The notes beneath the pieces were generated by a model that was not told where the DNA came from, did no database searches, and worked only from the letters and a program-made list of their open reading frames with translations. The translations under genes were made by a program, and so were the position numbers. A stretch of 29,192 nt of DNA. Origin: a virus. Location: positions 1 through 29,192 of the IMG/VR virus record IMGVR_UViG_3300017783_003294. The stretch is one strand, 5' to 3'. This document shows, piece after piece, positions 22,374-29,192 of the stretch (the first letter of the stretch is position 1; each line of letters starts with the position of its first letter).

Positions 22374-23146
22374 GCATTGAAGAATTATATAGCAAACGTA
22401 GACAAATTAGAGCAGCTTGGGATCCACACAAAATGCCAAGCAAAGAACTAATTTATGATTTACTTAAAAGGACACAAAATATTTCTCCTTCTAAGCAAAA
22501 TTTATATCCTTTTAAAATACATGCATTTGGCATTGATGACTTGGAAGAGAAGCGTATAGTAGAACAAATTTGTTGTTTGTTTCCTACTGGCTCTGTGAAC
22601 GAATTCGACAGAAGTAAAGAAGAACATATATCACAAGGTACTAATAATAATATGCCAGGGTGGGTTTTGGTTTTTGAATTAAGAAAAGCAAAAAAGAATA
22701 AATTTATTAAAGATTATGAACGAAGGTATGAAGAAAATAAACCTTCGGTTAGATATACACAAATTGACGAACATAGATTTAGAGAAAACTCAAATCGGAC
22801 ACTAGCGGCTATTGAGGTAGGTATGTTTACAAAAATACTAGCAGGACTTTGTTTAGAAAATGATTTAGCAATATCGTACATTAAATCATTTCCTGAATGG
22901 TCTTGGAAAGGTAGTCGCGGAGAATACAAAAAAAATAAAAACAAAGTAGGGCTCAGTTGGGATAGTCTGCCACAGATTACAGAAGCGCCTTTGTTAGTTG
23001 TGCAGATAGGTTACAAAGCTAATATAGAAGATCCTTTAGCGACAACCGTTGAAATTGACGGAGTTGTAATTGCAAGTCATGACAAACAAGGCATAATGAT
23101 AGAAGACAAACCAAATATAAACGACATAGTAAGGTTTAACAAATAA
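22370..23146 (+). CDS. nitroreductase-family flavoprotein 3 of 4
   Basis: 258 residues, the longest of the four. SPSKQNLYPFKIHAFG is an excellent match to the FMN loop SPSxxNxQPW, and LAAIEVGMFTKILAGLCLEN, then DLAISYIKSFP, matches the core helix and strand. An inserted acidic and basic region, 110-135, and a C-terminal extension with GVVIASHDKQGIMIED are unusual. The motif RRQIRAAW near the N-terminus places an Arg pair near the flavin phosphate, as in family members that begin RRSxRxF. Ends in TAATG with the next gene. Confidence 0.7.
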   Translation: MSIEELYSKRRQIRAAWDPHKMPSKELIYDLLKRTQNISPSKQNLYPFKIHAFGIDDLEEKRIVEQICCLFPTGSVNEFDRSKEEHISQGTNNNMPGWVLVFELRKAKKNKFIKDYERRYEENKPSVRYTQIDEHRFRENSNRTLAAIEVGMFTKILAGLCLENDLAISYIKSFPEWSWKGSRGEYKKNKNKVGLSWDSLPQITEAPLLVVQIGYKANIEDPLATTVEIDGVVIASHDKQGIMIEDKPNINDIVRFNK

Positions 23147-23880
23147 TGAACGTACAAAAAAGATTGAAAAATGCTTCTACAGCTACAAATAAAGCACAAA
23201 GGAATTATGATTTAACTAAAACTATTCCACAAGAAGATTTAGATACGCTCATACATGTAGCTGTTAACTCTCCTAGTAAGCAAAATGAAACACACTATAG
23301 TTTACATGTGTATACTGATCAAACTATTATAAAACAAATACACAGTCATACAAAAAAATTTACATTAATAAGAGATCAGAACGATTACGACGAAAGTTTC
23401 AAAATAGAAAACGATGTATACATACAAAACGATACTAAATCTGTAACTAATTCTCAAATCTATGCTAATGCACTATTTGTATATGTGAAAGAAGAAGGCG
23501 AATCACGTGGAGTAACACACCAAGCAGGAAAAGATAATCCCAATAGCAACGCGGCTAATATATATAACGATCAATTAGCATATTCTATGGGTATATCGGT
23601 TGGAGAACTTATACTATCAGCAGGATTACTTGGATACAACACAGGTATTTGTTCAGCATTAGACACAAGACCAATACGTAATATACTAGGAATAAAACAA
23701 AATCCAAAATTGCTTGTAGGTGTAGGATTTCCAAATAGCCAACTTGAACGCACTCAACATTCAGACGTGTTAAATAAAAATGTACCAGAGAAGTTTAGGA
23801 CAGGCGAATTAGATGAACACTGGAAATTTCCCACTTTTAAAAAATATACAAAGGTAACTATTAATGGCATTGACACTTAA
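23146..23880 (+). CDS. nitroreductase-family flavoprotein 4 of 4
   Basis: 244 residues. VNSPSKQNETHYSLHVY is the FMN loop, with PSKQN as in the previous gene, and AYSMGISVGELILSAGLLGY, then NTGICSALDTRPI and LLVGVGFPN, match the classical core helix and the last strands of nitroreductases most closely of the four. It may therefore be the most canonical enzyme. The N-terminal 25 residues are Lys/Asn-rich. Its last 17 bases overlap the following radical SAM gene. Duplication of the four genes must be old, because little is shared beyond the motifs. Confidence 0.74.
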   Translation: MNVQKRLKNASTATNKAQRNYDLTKTIPQEDLDTLIHVAVNSPSKQNETHYSLHVYTDQTIIKQIHSHTKKFTLIRDQNDYDESFKIENDVYIQNDTKSVTNSQIYANALFVYVKEEGESRGVTHQAGKDNPNSNAANIYNDQLAYSMGISVGELILSAGLLGYNTGICSALDTRPIRNILGIKQNPKLLVGVGFPNSQLERTQHSDVLNKNVPEKFRTGELDEHWKFPTFKKYTKVTINGIDT

Positions 23881-24703
23881 ACAGCTAAAAGGCAGTGAAT
23901 ATAGAACTGTAGATTTTTATCTATCAAAATCTTGTAATAAGAGCTGTCACTATTGTACAGCATGGACATTAGAAATGCGCTATCTACATGTTGATATGGA
24001 TTTAGTACGTACTATTTTAAAAGGACTTGCTCCATATAAAACAAGAATTTGTTTACTAGGCGGTGAACCTGGACTAATTAAAAATCTTGATGAAGTAATT
24101 GCTGAAATTAAAAAGCATCCTAATCTTATTCCACAAGTGTTATCAAACTCTTTAGTTCGTAAGTTTTATCCACACATACTTGAAGATCCTGATATCATTT
24201 ATATAGAGCATTTAGTGTTAGACTTTTACGAAGATAAAATTGAAAAATTAGGCAACTATCCGTTCTTGCCAAAGAATGATATGAATAATTATAATCTTAT
24301 TATTCAAACACCTAACTACTTCAAGTATAGAGAAAATTTTGATCTAATAGAAATTGATCATGAAAATACTGAATTTAAAGAATACAATTCAAGATCGCCT
24401 GACTTCTTTTCAGATCATGAGCTTGTACAAGCACCTGAAATTGAAAGACGAATATGTGCAAAGTTTCCGCAAGTGCCTGTATTCGACTTTGAAATACAAA
24501 AAATAAGGCACTGTAGTAGAAAAGCAATTAACGGATCTCGTGAGTTTGATATTACTGTAGATAATATAGATAAGATGATGAACTACGATTTATTCGAGTT
24601 TGAAAAATACTGTACAACATGTATGGATATTATACCTAGAAGGCCTGAAGCAAGGCGGAACGAAATATTAGAAATTATTGAGAGCGAAACTCTGACAAGA
24701 TGA
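23864..24703 (+). CDS. radical SAM enzyme (third in the island)
   Basis: 279 residues. LSKSCNKSCHYCTAW supplies C24-x3-C28-x2-C31 and RICLLGGEPGLIKN is the GGEP loop with the following Leu. The C-terminal region adds IRHCSRKAI and KYCTTCMDII, i.e. C-x-n-C-x2-C, which could ligate an auxiliary cluster or be a remnant SPASM. The middle segment, with VLSNSLVRKFYPH and IEHLVLDFYEDKIEK, forms the TIM-barrel strands. It starts within the nitroreductase gene and overlaps the carbamoyltransferase gene by four bases. Function: unknown SAM-dependent radical step. Confidence 0.84.
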   Translation: MALTLKQLKGSEYRTVDFYLSKSCNKSCHYCTAWTLEMRYLHVDMDLVRTILKGLAPYKTRICLLGGEPGLIKNLDEVIAEIKKHPNLIPQVLSNSLVRKFYPHILEDPDIIYIEHLVLDFYEDKIEKLGNYPFLPKNDMNNYNLIIQTPNYFKYRENFDLIEIDHENTEFKEYNSRSPDFFSDHELVQAPEIERRICAKFPQVPVFDFEIQKIRHCSRKAINGSREFDITVDNIDKMMNYDLFEFEKYCTTCMDIIPRRPEARRNEILEIIESETLTR

Positions 24704-26181
24704 AAATATATTCTGTTGCTGTAAATATTCATGACCATAATACATATGATGGCACATTTCATAATCAAATAGAAAGACATAATAGGATAAAGCACAATTT
24801 AAATCCTAATAACTCTCACGACGAAGATCCAAGTCGTCAATTCTTTTGTGAACACTTCCTTTCAAATTATTTAGACAAAGAAGAACTTTTTGCATTTACT
24901 GTAAGTAATTTAGGTCAACAGTTTGTTGTTGACTTACTAGAAGAAAGTCTTCCTAACATGGATTTTCTTAAATTTAAACCTACAGGGCTTTGGGATTATT
25001 ACAAGACTGATACATATTATTATATAGATCATCATCAAAGTCATGCTGCTTATGCATACTTAACGTCTGGATATGAAAAATCTGATATATTAGCGATAGA
25101 CGGAAGAGGGTGGCACTATAACTGTATCTTTATTGACAAATTTGATAACATAATAGATTTAAGTGATAAAGTACCCGTAGGCGGACTGTGGAATAGACTA
25201 TCGCAAGATATTGGTTTTGGTTATTTAGGCGCAGGAAAGACAATGGGCCTAGCTGGTTTTGGAAAATTTAACGACGAAATAAACGACATGTTAGATATGT
25301 ATATGCAAAATCCTAATTATAAACTGCCAAAAGGGTACCAAGCAATTTTAGATCGAGTTCCAAAAGAAGATGTTGCATATACATTACAAAAATTTACAGA
25401 ACAGCTAATTGAAGAATATATATTCCCATTAAAAACTTGTGACAATTTATGTGTAGCAGGAGGTGTTGCATACAATGGTTATATAAATGAACAATTTACA
25501 ACACATTGGGCTAATGTTCATGTGCCGCCGGCTGTAGGTGATGAAGGCCAAGCACTTGGTACATATATGCATGCTGATTATACACAAAATAATAATATAC
25601 ACGTTCCAAGTGTGTATTCAGGATTAGAATACAACTACGTAGGCAAAGAAGAGGTAAATCTTAAAGAAGTTGCACAAGCTATTGCTGATGGCAAGATAGT
25701 AGGATGGTTTCAGGGCAAAAGCGAAAGCGGCAACAGAGCATTAGGCAATAGAAGTATACTTGCTGATCCTCGAAATCCTAAAATTAAAGATATAATAAAC
25801 AGCAAAATTAAACTACGTGAAGACTTTAGGCCATTTGCACCAAGTGTACTTGAAGAACATTACAAAGACTACTTTGATACTAATCAGCCTAGTCCGTACA
25901 TGAGTCGTATTATGCCGGTTATCAGTGATGCAATACCGGGTGTAACACACATAGACGGAACTGCACGTATACAAACTGTAAATAGAGACTTTAATGATCG
26001 TTATTACGACTTAATTAACGAATTTTATGCTATTACTGGTGTTCCTATGTTGCTTAATACTAGTTTTAACTGCCAAGAACCTATTGTTGAAACTCCAGAA
26101 GATGCTATTGCTACATTTCACAAATGTGGGTTGGACATAGTAGTAATTGATAATTACATACAAAGGAAAATAAATGATTAA
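24700..26181 (+). CDS. NodU/CmcH/TobZ-type carbamoyltransferase
   Basis: 493 residues. IDHHQSHAAYAYLTSG near 109-124 has the metal-binding histidines, ILAIDGRGWH (130-139) the carbamoyl-adenylate site, LCVAGGVAYNGYINEQ the glycine-rich YrdC-like/Kae1-like loop, and GNRALGNRSILADPRNP, KLREDFRPFAPSV and LLNTSFNCQEPIVETP the C-terminal domain. These enzymes transfer carbamoyl phosphate-derived carbamoyl to a hydroxyl of a sugar or antibiotic. The N-terminal strand is shortened relative to the usual GISxxHDSSA start. Length is slightly below the normal 550-600. The best-defined enzyme of the island: its presence argues for a hydroxylated small molecule or sugar product. Confidence 0.9.
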   Translation: MKIYSVAVNIHDHNTYDGTFHNQIERHNRIKHNLNPNNSHDEDPSRQFFCEHFLSNYLDKEELFAFTVSNLGQQFVVDLLEESLPNMDFLKFKPTGLWDYYKTDTYYYIDHHQSHAAYAYLTSGYEKSDILAIDGRGWHYNCIFIDKFDNIIDLSDKVPVGGLWNRLSQDIGFGYLGAGKTMGLAGFGKFNDEINDMLDMYMQNPNYKLPKGYQAILDRVPKEDVAYTLQKFTEQLIEEYIFPLKTCDNLCVAGGVAYNGYINEQFTTHWANVHVPPAVGDEGQALGTYMHADYTQNNNIHVPSVYSGLEYNYVGKEEVNLKEVAQAIADGKIVGWFQGKSESGNRALGNRSILADPRNPKIKDIINSKIKLREDFRPFAPSVLEEHYKDYFDTNQPSPYMSRIMPVISDAIPGVTHIDGTARIQTVNRDFNDRYYDLINEFYAITGVPMLLNTSFNCQEPIVETPEDAIATFHKCGLDIVVIDNYIQRKIND

Positions 26182-26836
26182 TGAACAAATATTTAGAAAT
26201 GTTCTCAATGAAATTAAAGAAAATCCTAAAGTTACAAATGATATAATTGATTCATTTAGTGACAATCAATTTTTGTCAAAAAGAACGTTAATTAAATTTG
26301 TAAATGATCTTAATATACTAAATGAAAAAACTACAGTTGCAATTTGGGGTAGCTGGTATGGAAGTATATTGATTCCGGAAATAGCCGATAAAGTTAAAAA
26401 AATAGTTTGTATAGACTTAGATAAAGAACCATTACAAATTGCAAAAAATAGATTGTTTTCAAATTATAATAATATTGAATACATCTGCGACGATGTTTTC
26501 AAGACATATAGAGATGTTTATATAGATACAAATCTAATTATTAATACTAGTTGCGAACATATGCCTCCTATGAAGGAATGGAAATGGTTCGGTGGTGGTG
26601 CAATGGAAAATGACACTGATATATCAGTATTCAAAACTCCTAAACTTCCTAACGAATGTTATTTTGCATTTCAATCTAACAACATGTATGATATAAAAGG
26701 TCATACGAATTGCATTAATACTATTGACGAATTTAAAGATCAATTACCAGAACGTGCTGAAGTATTACATCAAAAAGAAATTAAAGATACTAGGGGCACA
26801 CGTTATATGCTAGTTGGTAAATTTAATCCTTTATAA
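26174..26836 (+). CDS. SAM methyltransferase-like protein
   Basis: 220 residues. VAIWGSWYGSILIPEI near 55-70 is the glycine-containing strand-loop-helix I, IVCIDLDKEPLQIAKNRL the acidic residue on strand 2, and YICDDVF the motif-III-like strand. INTSCEHMPPMKEW follows where the catalytic loop should be. GSWYGS is an atypical SAM loop with Trp-Tyr in place of the usual E/D-x-G-x-G, but similar proteins are seen in marine T4-like phages. Last gene of the plus-strand island, ending against the minus-strand SGNH gene with a 14-base convergent overlap. Confidence 0.62.
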   Translation: MINEQIFRNVLNEIKENPKVTNDIIDSFSDNQFLSKRTLIKFVNDLNILNEKTTVAIWGSWYGSILIPEIADKVKKIVCIDLDKEPLQIAKNRLFSNYNNIEYICDDVFKTYRDVYIDTNLIINTSCEHMPPMKEWKWFGGGAMENDTDISVFKTPKLPNECYFAFQSNNMYDIKGHTNCINTIDEFKDQLPERAEVLHQKEIKDTRGTRYMLVGKFNPL

Positions 26837-27548
26837 AATTAAAAATATCCTGTGCAATTTTTTTATGTGCTTTCATACTAGGATGTGAGCCGTCTGCAGC
26901 ATTTTTATCATATAGAGTTTGAGAATGTATATTAACTGTGTTCCAATTTGGAATTTGAACCTTCGTGTTTTTTCGCTTTAGATTTGACAATGAGTCTATG
27001 TATTGAACATCTTCTCTAAATGGCAAGTGTTCGCAAGTAGTATGATAATTCTTTATTCCTTTAGAATCCAAATACATTTTTGCAAAATTAATTTGTTGGT
27101 ATGATTCATAATTACTATTGAAATAGGTAAAATATTCTTTATAATAGTTCGCACACAATTTGTATTCATCTCTAATCAGTTTCATTTCTTTTTTAGGTAA
27201 GTTAGATTTTCCCTCATCTGTTGTTTTATGTCGAAGAAGCCATTGCCACCAGTCCATCTGACTAGGTAAAATTCTACGGGGAAATCCTTTTTCAGTAAAA
27301 AAGCAAGTTCTACTAAAGTAAGTCCACATAAACACAACTAAATCATCCTTGTGTAATTCTGTGTCTAATACTTGGGTGCAGATAAACTTATTTGATTGAC
27401 CACCTTTGCCTAAATTTACAACAGATAATCCTAATTTATCGCCTAATAATTGTGGCCAAGCATGTTTACTAGGTCTATCATCTCGTAAAACATCAGGTAA
27501 TCCTTCTCCAAGTGTGTTACTGCAGCCAAATGCTACTAATCTACTCAT
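26823..27548 (-). CDS. SGNH/GDSL-type hydrolase-like protein
   Basis: 241 residues from the ATG at 27548; the upstream in-frame ATG at 27572 lies in the neighbouring gene and is rejected. LVAFGCSNTLGEGLP is block I with Ser10 as the nucleophile, NLGKGGQSNKFI is block II with Gly/Asn, and AADGSHPSMKAHKKIA is block V with the Asp-x-x-His pair. The middle carries a Tyr-rich helix and a W-rich segment. GDSL proteins hydrolyse or transfer acyl groups on sugars or lipids. It overlaps the upstream minus-strand gene by eight bases and the last plus-strand gene at its 3' end. Similar proteins in marine phages sit near surface-sugar genes. Confidence 0.7.
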   Translation of the reverse strand: MSRLVAFGCSNTLGEGLPDVLRDDRPSKHAWPQLLGDKLGLSVVNLGKGGQSNKFICTQVLDTELHKDDLVVFMWTYFSRTCFFTEKGFPRRILPSQMDWWQWLLRHKTTDEGKSNLPKKEMKLIRDEYKLCANYYKEYFTYFNSNYESYQQINFAKMYLDSKGIKNYHTTCEHLPFREDVQYIDSLSNLKRKNTKVQIPNWNTVNIHSQTLYDKNAADGSHPSMKAHKKIAQDIFNFIKD

Positions 27549-28203
27549 TATATTTTTCCTGCAACCAATCAAAATTATTTATTAAGTTAAGATTAGAGCT
27601 GCTAGAAAGGCCAAAGCGCATGCCGTCGCGAGCACCTCGTAACGCATCTCCGCTATAATCTCCACTAGCATAAGTAGTCCAAGTTTTAAGTCGTTCATCT
27701 GTTTCCTCCTTTTTTTGTCTATCTATTGTTTTACTTGCTAATTTAGCACATTCTCTAAAAGCACTACGCCAAGTACTAAATGAATCTATATTAAAAGCTG
27801 TAATATTACTAACTTCTTCAATTACTTTTAAATTACTACTAATACTTGTAGTCATATCAGAACTAGTTGTGTCCATGTCTAAAGTTAATTGTCGAGGCAA
27901 TAATTTTACGCCGCCATACCCGTATGTTAAATCATTCACAGGATTTCTACTGTGCCACACATGTACCCATTCCTGTTCTTCTATCTTAGGAATATAACTA
28001 AAATCAAAGTCTTCTACTATAATAGCATCAGCATCAACTACCCAAAACATATCTGTTAAGGAAATTTTAGCAGCCTCTATATGTGCCTGATGTATTCCTT
28101 TGACTCCGTGTATACGTTTAGCATATGGAAATCTTTGCTTTAGTATAGAGTATCTATGTTCTGCATTAGACTCTTGATAGCTTATAAAAATTATATCATA
28201 CAT
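27541..28203 (-). CDS. GT-A-like protein with DxD motif, marine phage type
   Basis: 220 residues. MYDIIFISYQESNAEHRYSI at the N-terminus with MFWVVDADAIIVEDF near 52-66 gives D57-A-D59, the metal/nucleotide-sugar DxD motif of GT-A glycosyltransferases. YGGVKLLPRQLT looks like an acceptor-side loop. The C-terminal half is Ser/Thr- and charged-rich and looks distinct from standard families. It may act on a surface or virion glycan. It lies 18 bases downstream of the dehydrogenase gene and overlaps the SGNH gene, so the three are likely one minus-strand operon. Confidence 0.6.
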   Translation of the reverse strand: MYDIIFISYQESNAEHRYSILKQRFPYAKRIHGVKGIHQAHIEAAKISLTDMFWVVDADAIIVEDFDFSYIPKIEEQEWVHVWHSRNPVNDLTYGYGGVKLLPRQLTLDMDTTSSDMTTSISSNLKVIEEVSNITAFNIDSFSTWRSAFRECAKLASKTIDRQKKEETDERLKTWTTYASGDYSGDALRGARDGMRFGLSSSSNLNLINNFDWLQEKYNE

Positions 28204-28221
28204 AAGTTATTATAACACCAT

Positions 28222-29192
28222 TTACGTTAAATGTCTAGTATTTCCGTAGTATATTACAGTATTAGGCCCATTATATGTTCTCCAAGGATCAAAAACAACA
28301 ACATTTTCTGGAACTATATCAGTGTCATGTACTCTAACAAATATGCTAGGGTTTTCGTTAACAACCCAACCACCTAATTCTTTTACATAATGCTGAACAA
28401 GCAAACTGTAACTACCATCAATATATTCAACATTAGGTTTATAACTATCACTACTAAATTGTATCCTATTACCGTGTTTAAGAATTTCTATAGCCATATT
28501 TCTTGCTTGTGATTCTCTAGCATTCATTATACTATCAAATATATCGTAATCTAAATGTAAATTTTTGACCATGTAGCGTAGAGCTATATTATCTCTTGGA
28601 TGACATGCTCCTCCATCTCCCATTCCTGCCTTCATGTAACTTGGCCCCATAATACGCTGGTCGCTGTTGGCAAGTGCATCAGTTACTACATCAACATTAA
28701 TATTTCCTTGTCGTTGTGCAACATCTTGTATCATATTTACTAAACCAATTTTTGCACTAATAAATGTATTGTAAAATACTTTGATACACTCGCATTCGTC
28801 CCAAGTTCCAATAACATAACGAGGAGTATTTTCCATTATAGATTTGTAAAAATCAACCAGTTGTTTTGCATCACCTGTTTCAGTACCATCTTCTGTGCCT
28901 ATCATTACCATTTCAGGATTTACCATATCCCAAGCAACTGTTCCCATAGCAATCAAATAAGGATTATATACAAAACGTGTGTTAGTTACAAGCGGTACAA
29001 ATTCTCTACGCACTGTGCCAGGTAATACTGTGCTTATTAATACAAGTAATTGATTCTTTGTCATATGCTTATTTGCTTCAATAATTACTTCTTTAACAAT
29101 ATCATATTGGAAATCTTTTGGCTCTAAGTGTGCGGTCGGTGCTCTACCATCATAATCCGGATCATGCGGTGTTGGTACAGCAATAAAAACAA
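28222..29192 (-). CDS. UDP-glucose/GDP-mannose dehydrogenase family (5' end beyond window)
   Basis: The minus-strand frame stays open to the right edge, so the ATG at 29064 is internal. The visible 323 residues include VFIAVPTPHDPDYDG near the edge, a strand-loop of the NAD-binding domain, NPYLIAMGTVAWDM, the Asn/Lys-rich centre, and GDGGACHPRDNIALRY with the catalytic Cys. The C-terminal UDP-binding domain is seen in DPWRTYNGPNTVIYYG. The enzyme oxidises UDP-glucose or a similar nucleotide sugar twice to the uronic acid. Together with the adjacent genes it points to nucleotide-sugar or glycan synthesis. Substrate uncertain among UDP-Glc, UDP-ManNAc and GDP-Man. Confidence 0.85.
   Translation of the reverse strand, partial: VFIAVPTPHDPDYDGRAPTAHLEPKDFQYDIVKEVIIEANKHMTKNQLLVLISTVLPGTVRREFVPLVTNTRFVYNPYLIAMGTVAWDMVNPEMVMIGTEDGTETGDAKQLVDFYKSIMENTPRYVIGTWDECECIKVFYNTFISAKIGLVNMIQDVAQRQGNINVDVVTDALANSDQRIMGPSYMKAGMGDGGACHPRDNIALRYMVKNLHLDYDIFDSIMNARESQARNMAIEILKHGNRIQFSSDSYKPNVEYIDGSYSLLVQHYVKELGGWVVNENPSIFVRVHDTDIVPENVVVFDPWRTYNGPNTVIYYGNTRHLT

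Noticed and set aside
9970-26836. RiPP (modified peptide) cluster interpretation with a precursor peptide
   Set aside because: Radical SAM, nitroreductase and oxygenase genes fit, but no gap or small frame could hold a precursor; the idea stays possible only if the precursor is elsewhere or host-encoded.
1-29192. tRNA genes, CRISPR arrays, insertion sequences or an integrase
   Set aside because: I saw no cloverleaf sequence, spaced repeats, transposase or integrase motif; I could not run a tRNA search.

Overview
The window looks like part of a T4-like myovirus that infects AT-rich marine bacteria (the cyanophage/pelagiphage kind). The evidence is the tight packing with overlapping start and stop codons, a T4-type RNase H/5'-3' exonuclease, a phage QueE fragment, a MoxR ATPase paired with a metallopeptidase-VWA protein, a tail-fibre-like protein with an Mtd-type N-terminus, many small hypotheticals, and two promoter classes: sigma70-like TTGACA-N17-TATAAT sites and T4-late-like [GC]ATAAATA sites. 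No photosynthesis gene, tRNA, integrase or insertion sequence is visible, so the exact host cannot be fixed.

Layout. 1-3240: end of queE, small hypotheticals, an MBD4-like HhH-GPD DNA glycosylase, then rnh under a very strong promoter. 3235-9230: conserved small phage proteins, the MoxR-like ATPase and VWA/metallopeptidase genes separated by a terminator-promoter pair, and late genes ending in a tail-fibre-like protein. 9247-9913: a compact fatty acid desaturase behind a late promoter and a start-codon hairpin. 9918-26836: one promoter followed by 23 same-strand genes with no gap above 11 bases, most overlapping by 1-20 bases. 26823-29192: three minus-strand genes (SGNH hydrolase, GT-A-like protein, UDP-glucose/GDP-mannose dehydrogenase cut by the window edge) converging on the island.

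The 23-gene island is the main discovery. It holds five candidate Fe(II)/2-oxoglutarate oxygenases (two with HxN where HxD is expected), a small PLP aminotransferase, a SAM methyltransferase, an FMN reductase, a Prx5-like peroxiredoxin, a glycosyltransferase-like protein, a minimal kinase-like protein, a free-standing SPASM-like protein beside a radical SAM core, two further radical SAM enzymes, a DegT-family aminotransferase, four tandem divergent nitroreductase-family proteins, a NodU/CmcH-type carbamoyltransferase and a second methyltransferase-like protein. This is the content of a tailoring pathway for a sugar, small molecule or modified peptide, not of ordinary phage replication. The product cannot be read from sequence. 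A decorated amino-sugar is the simplest idea, because the DegT, glycosyltransferase, carbamoyltransferase and nearby nucleotide-sugar dehydrogenase fit it, but the oxygenase and nitroreductase load is far beyond what that needs.

Regulation is unusually legible. Three promoters share an extended CTTGACAAAT element. Four genes sit behind late-type motifs, and at two of them an inverted repeat starting right after the late motif encloses the ribosome-binding site and reaches the start codon. That is the arrangement known from T4 late genes, in which read-through early mRNA is untranslatable and only late-initiated mRNA is translated.
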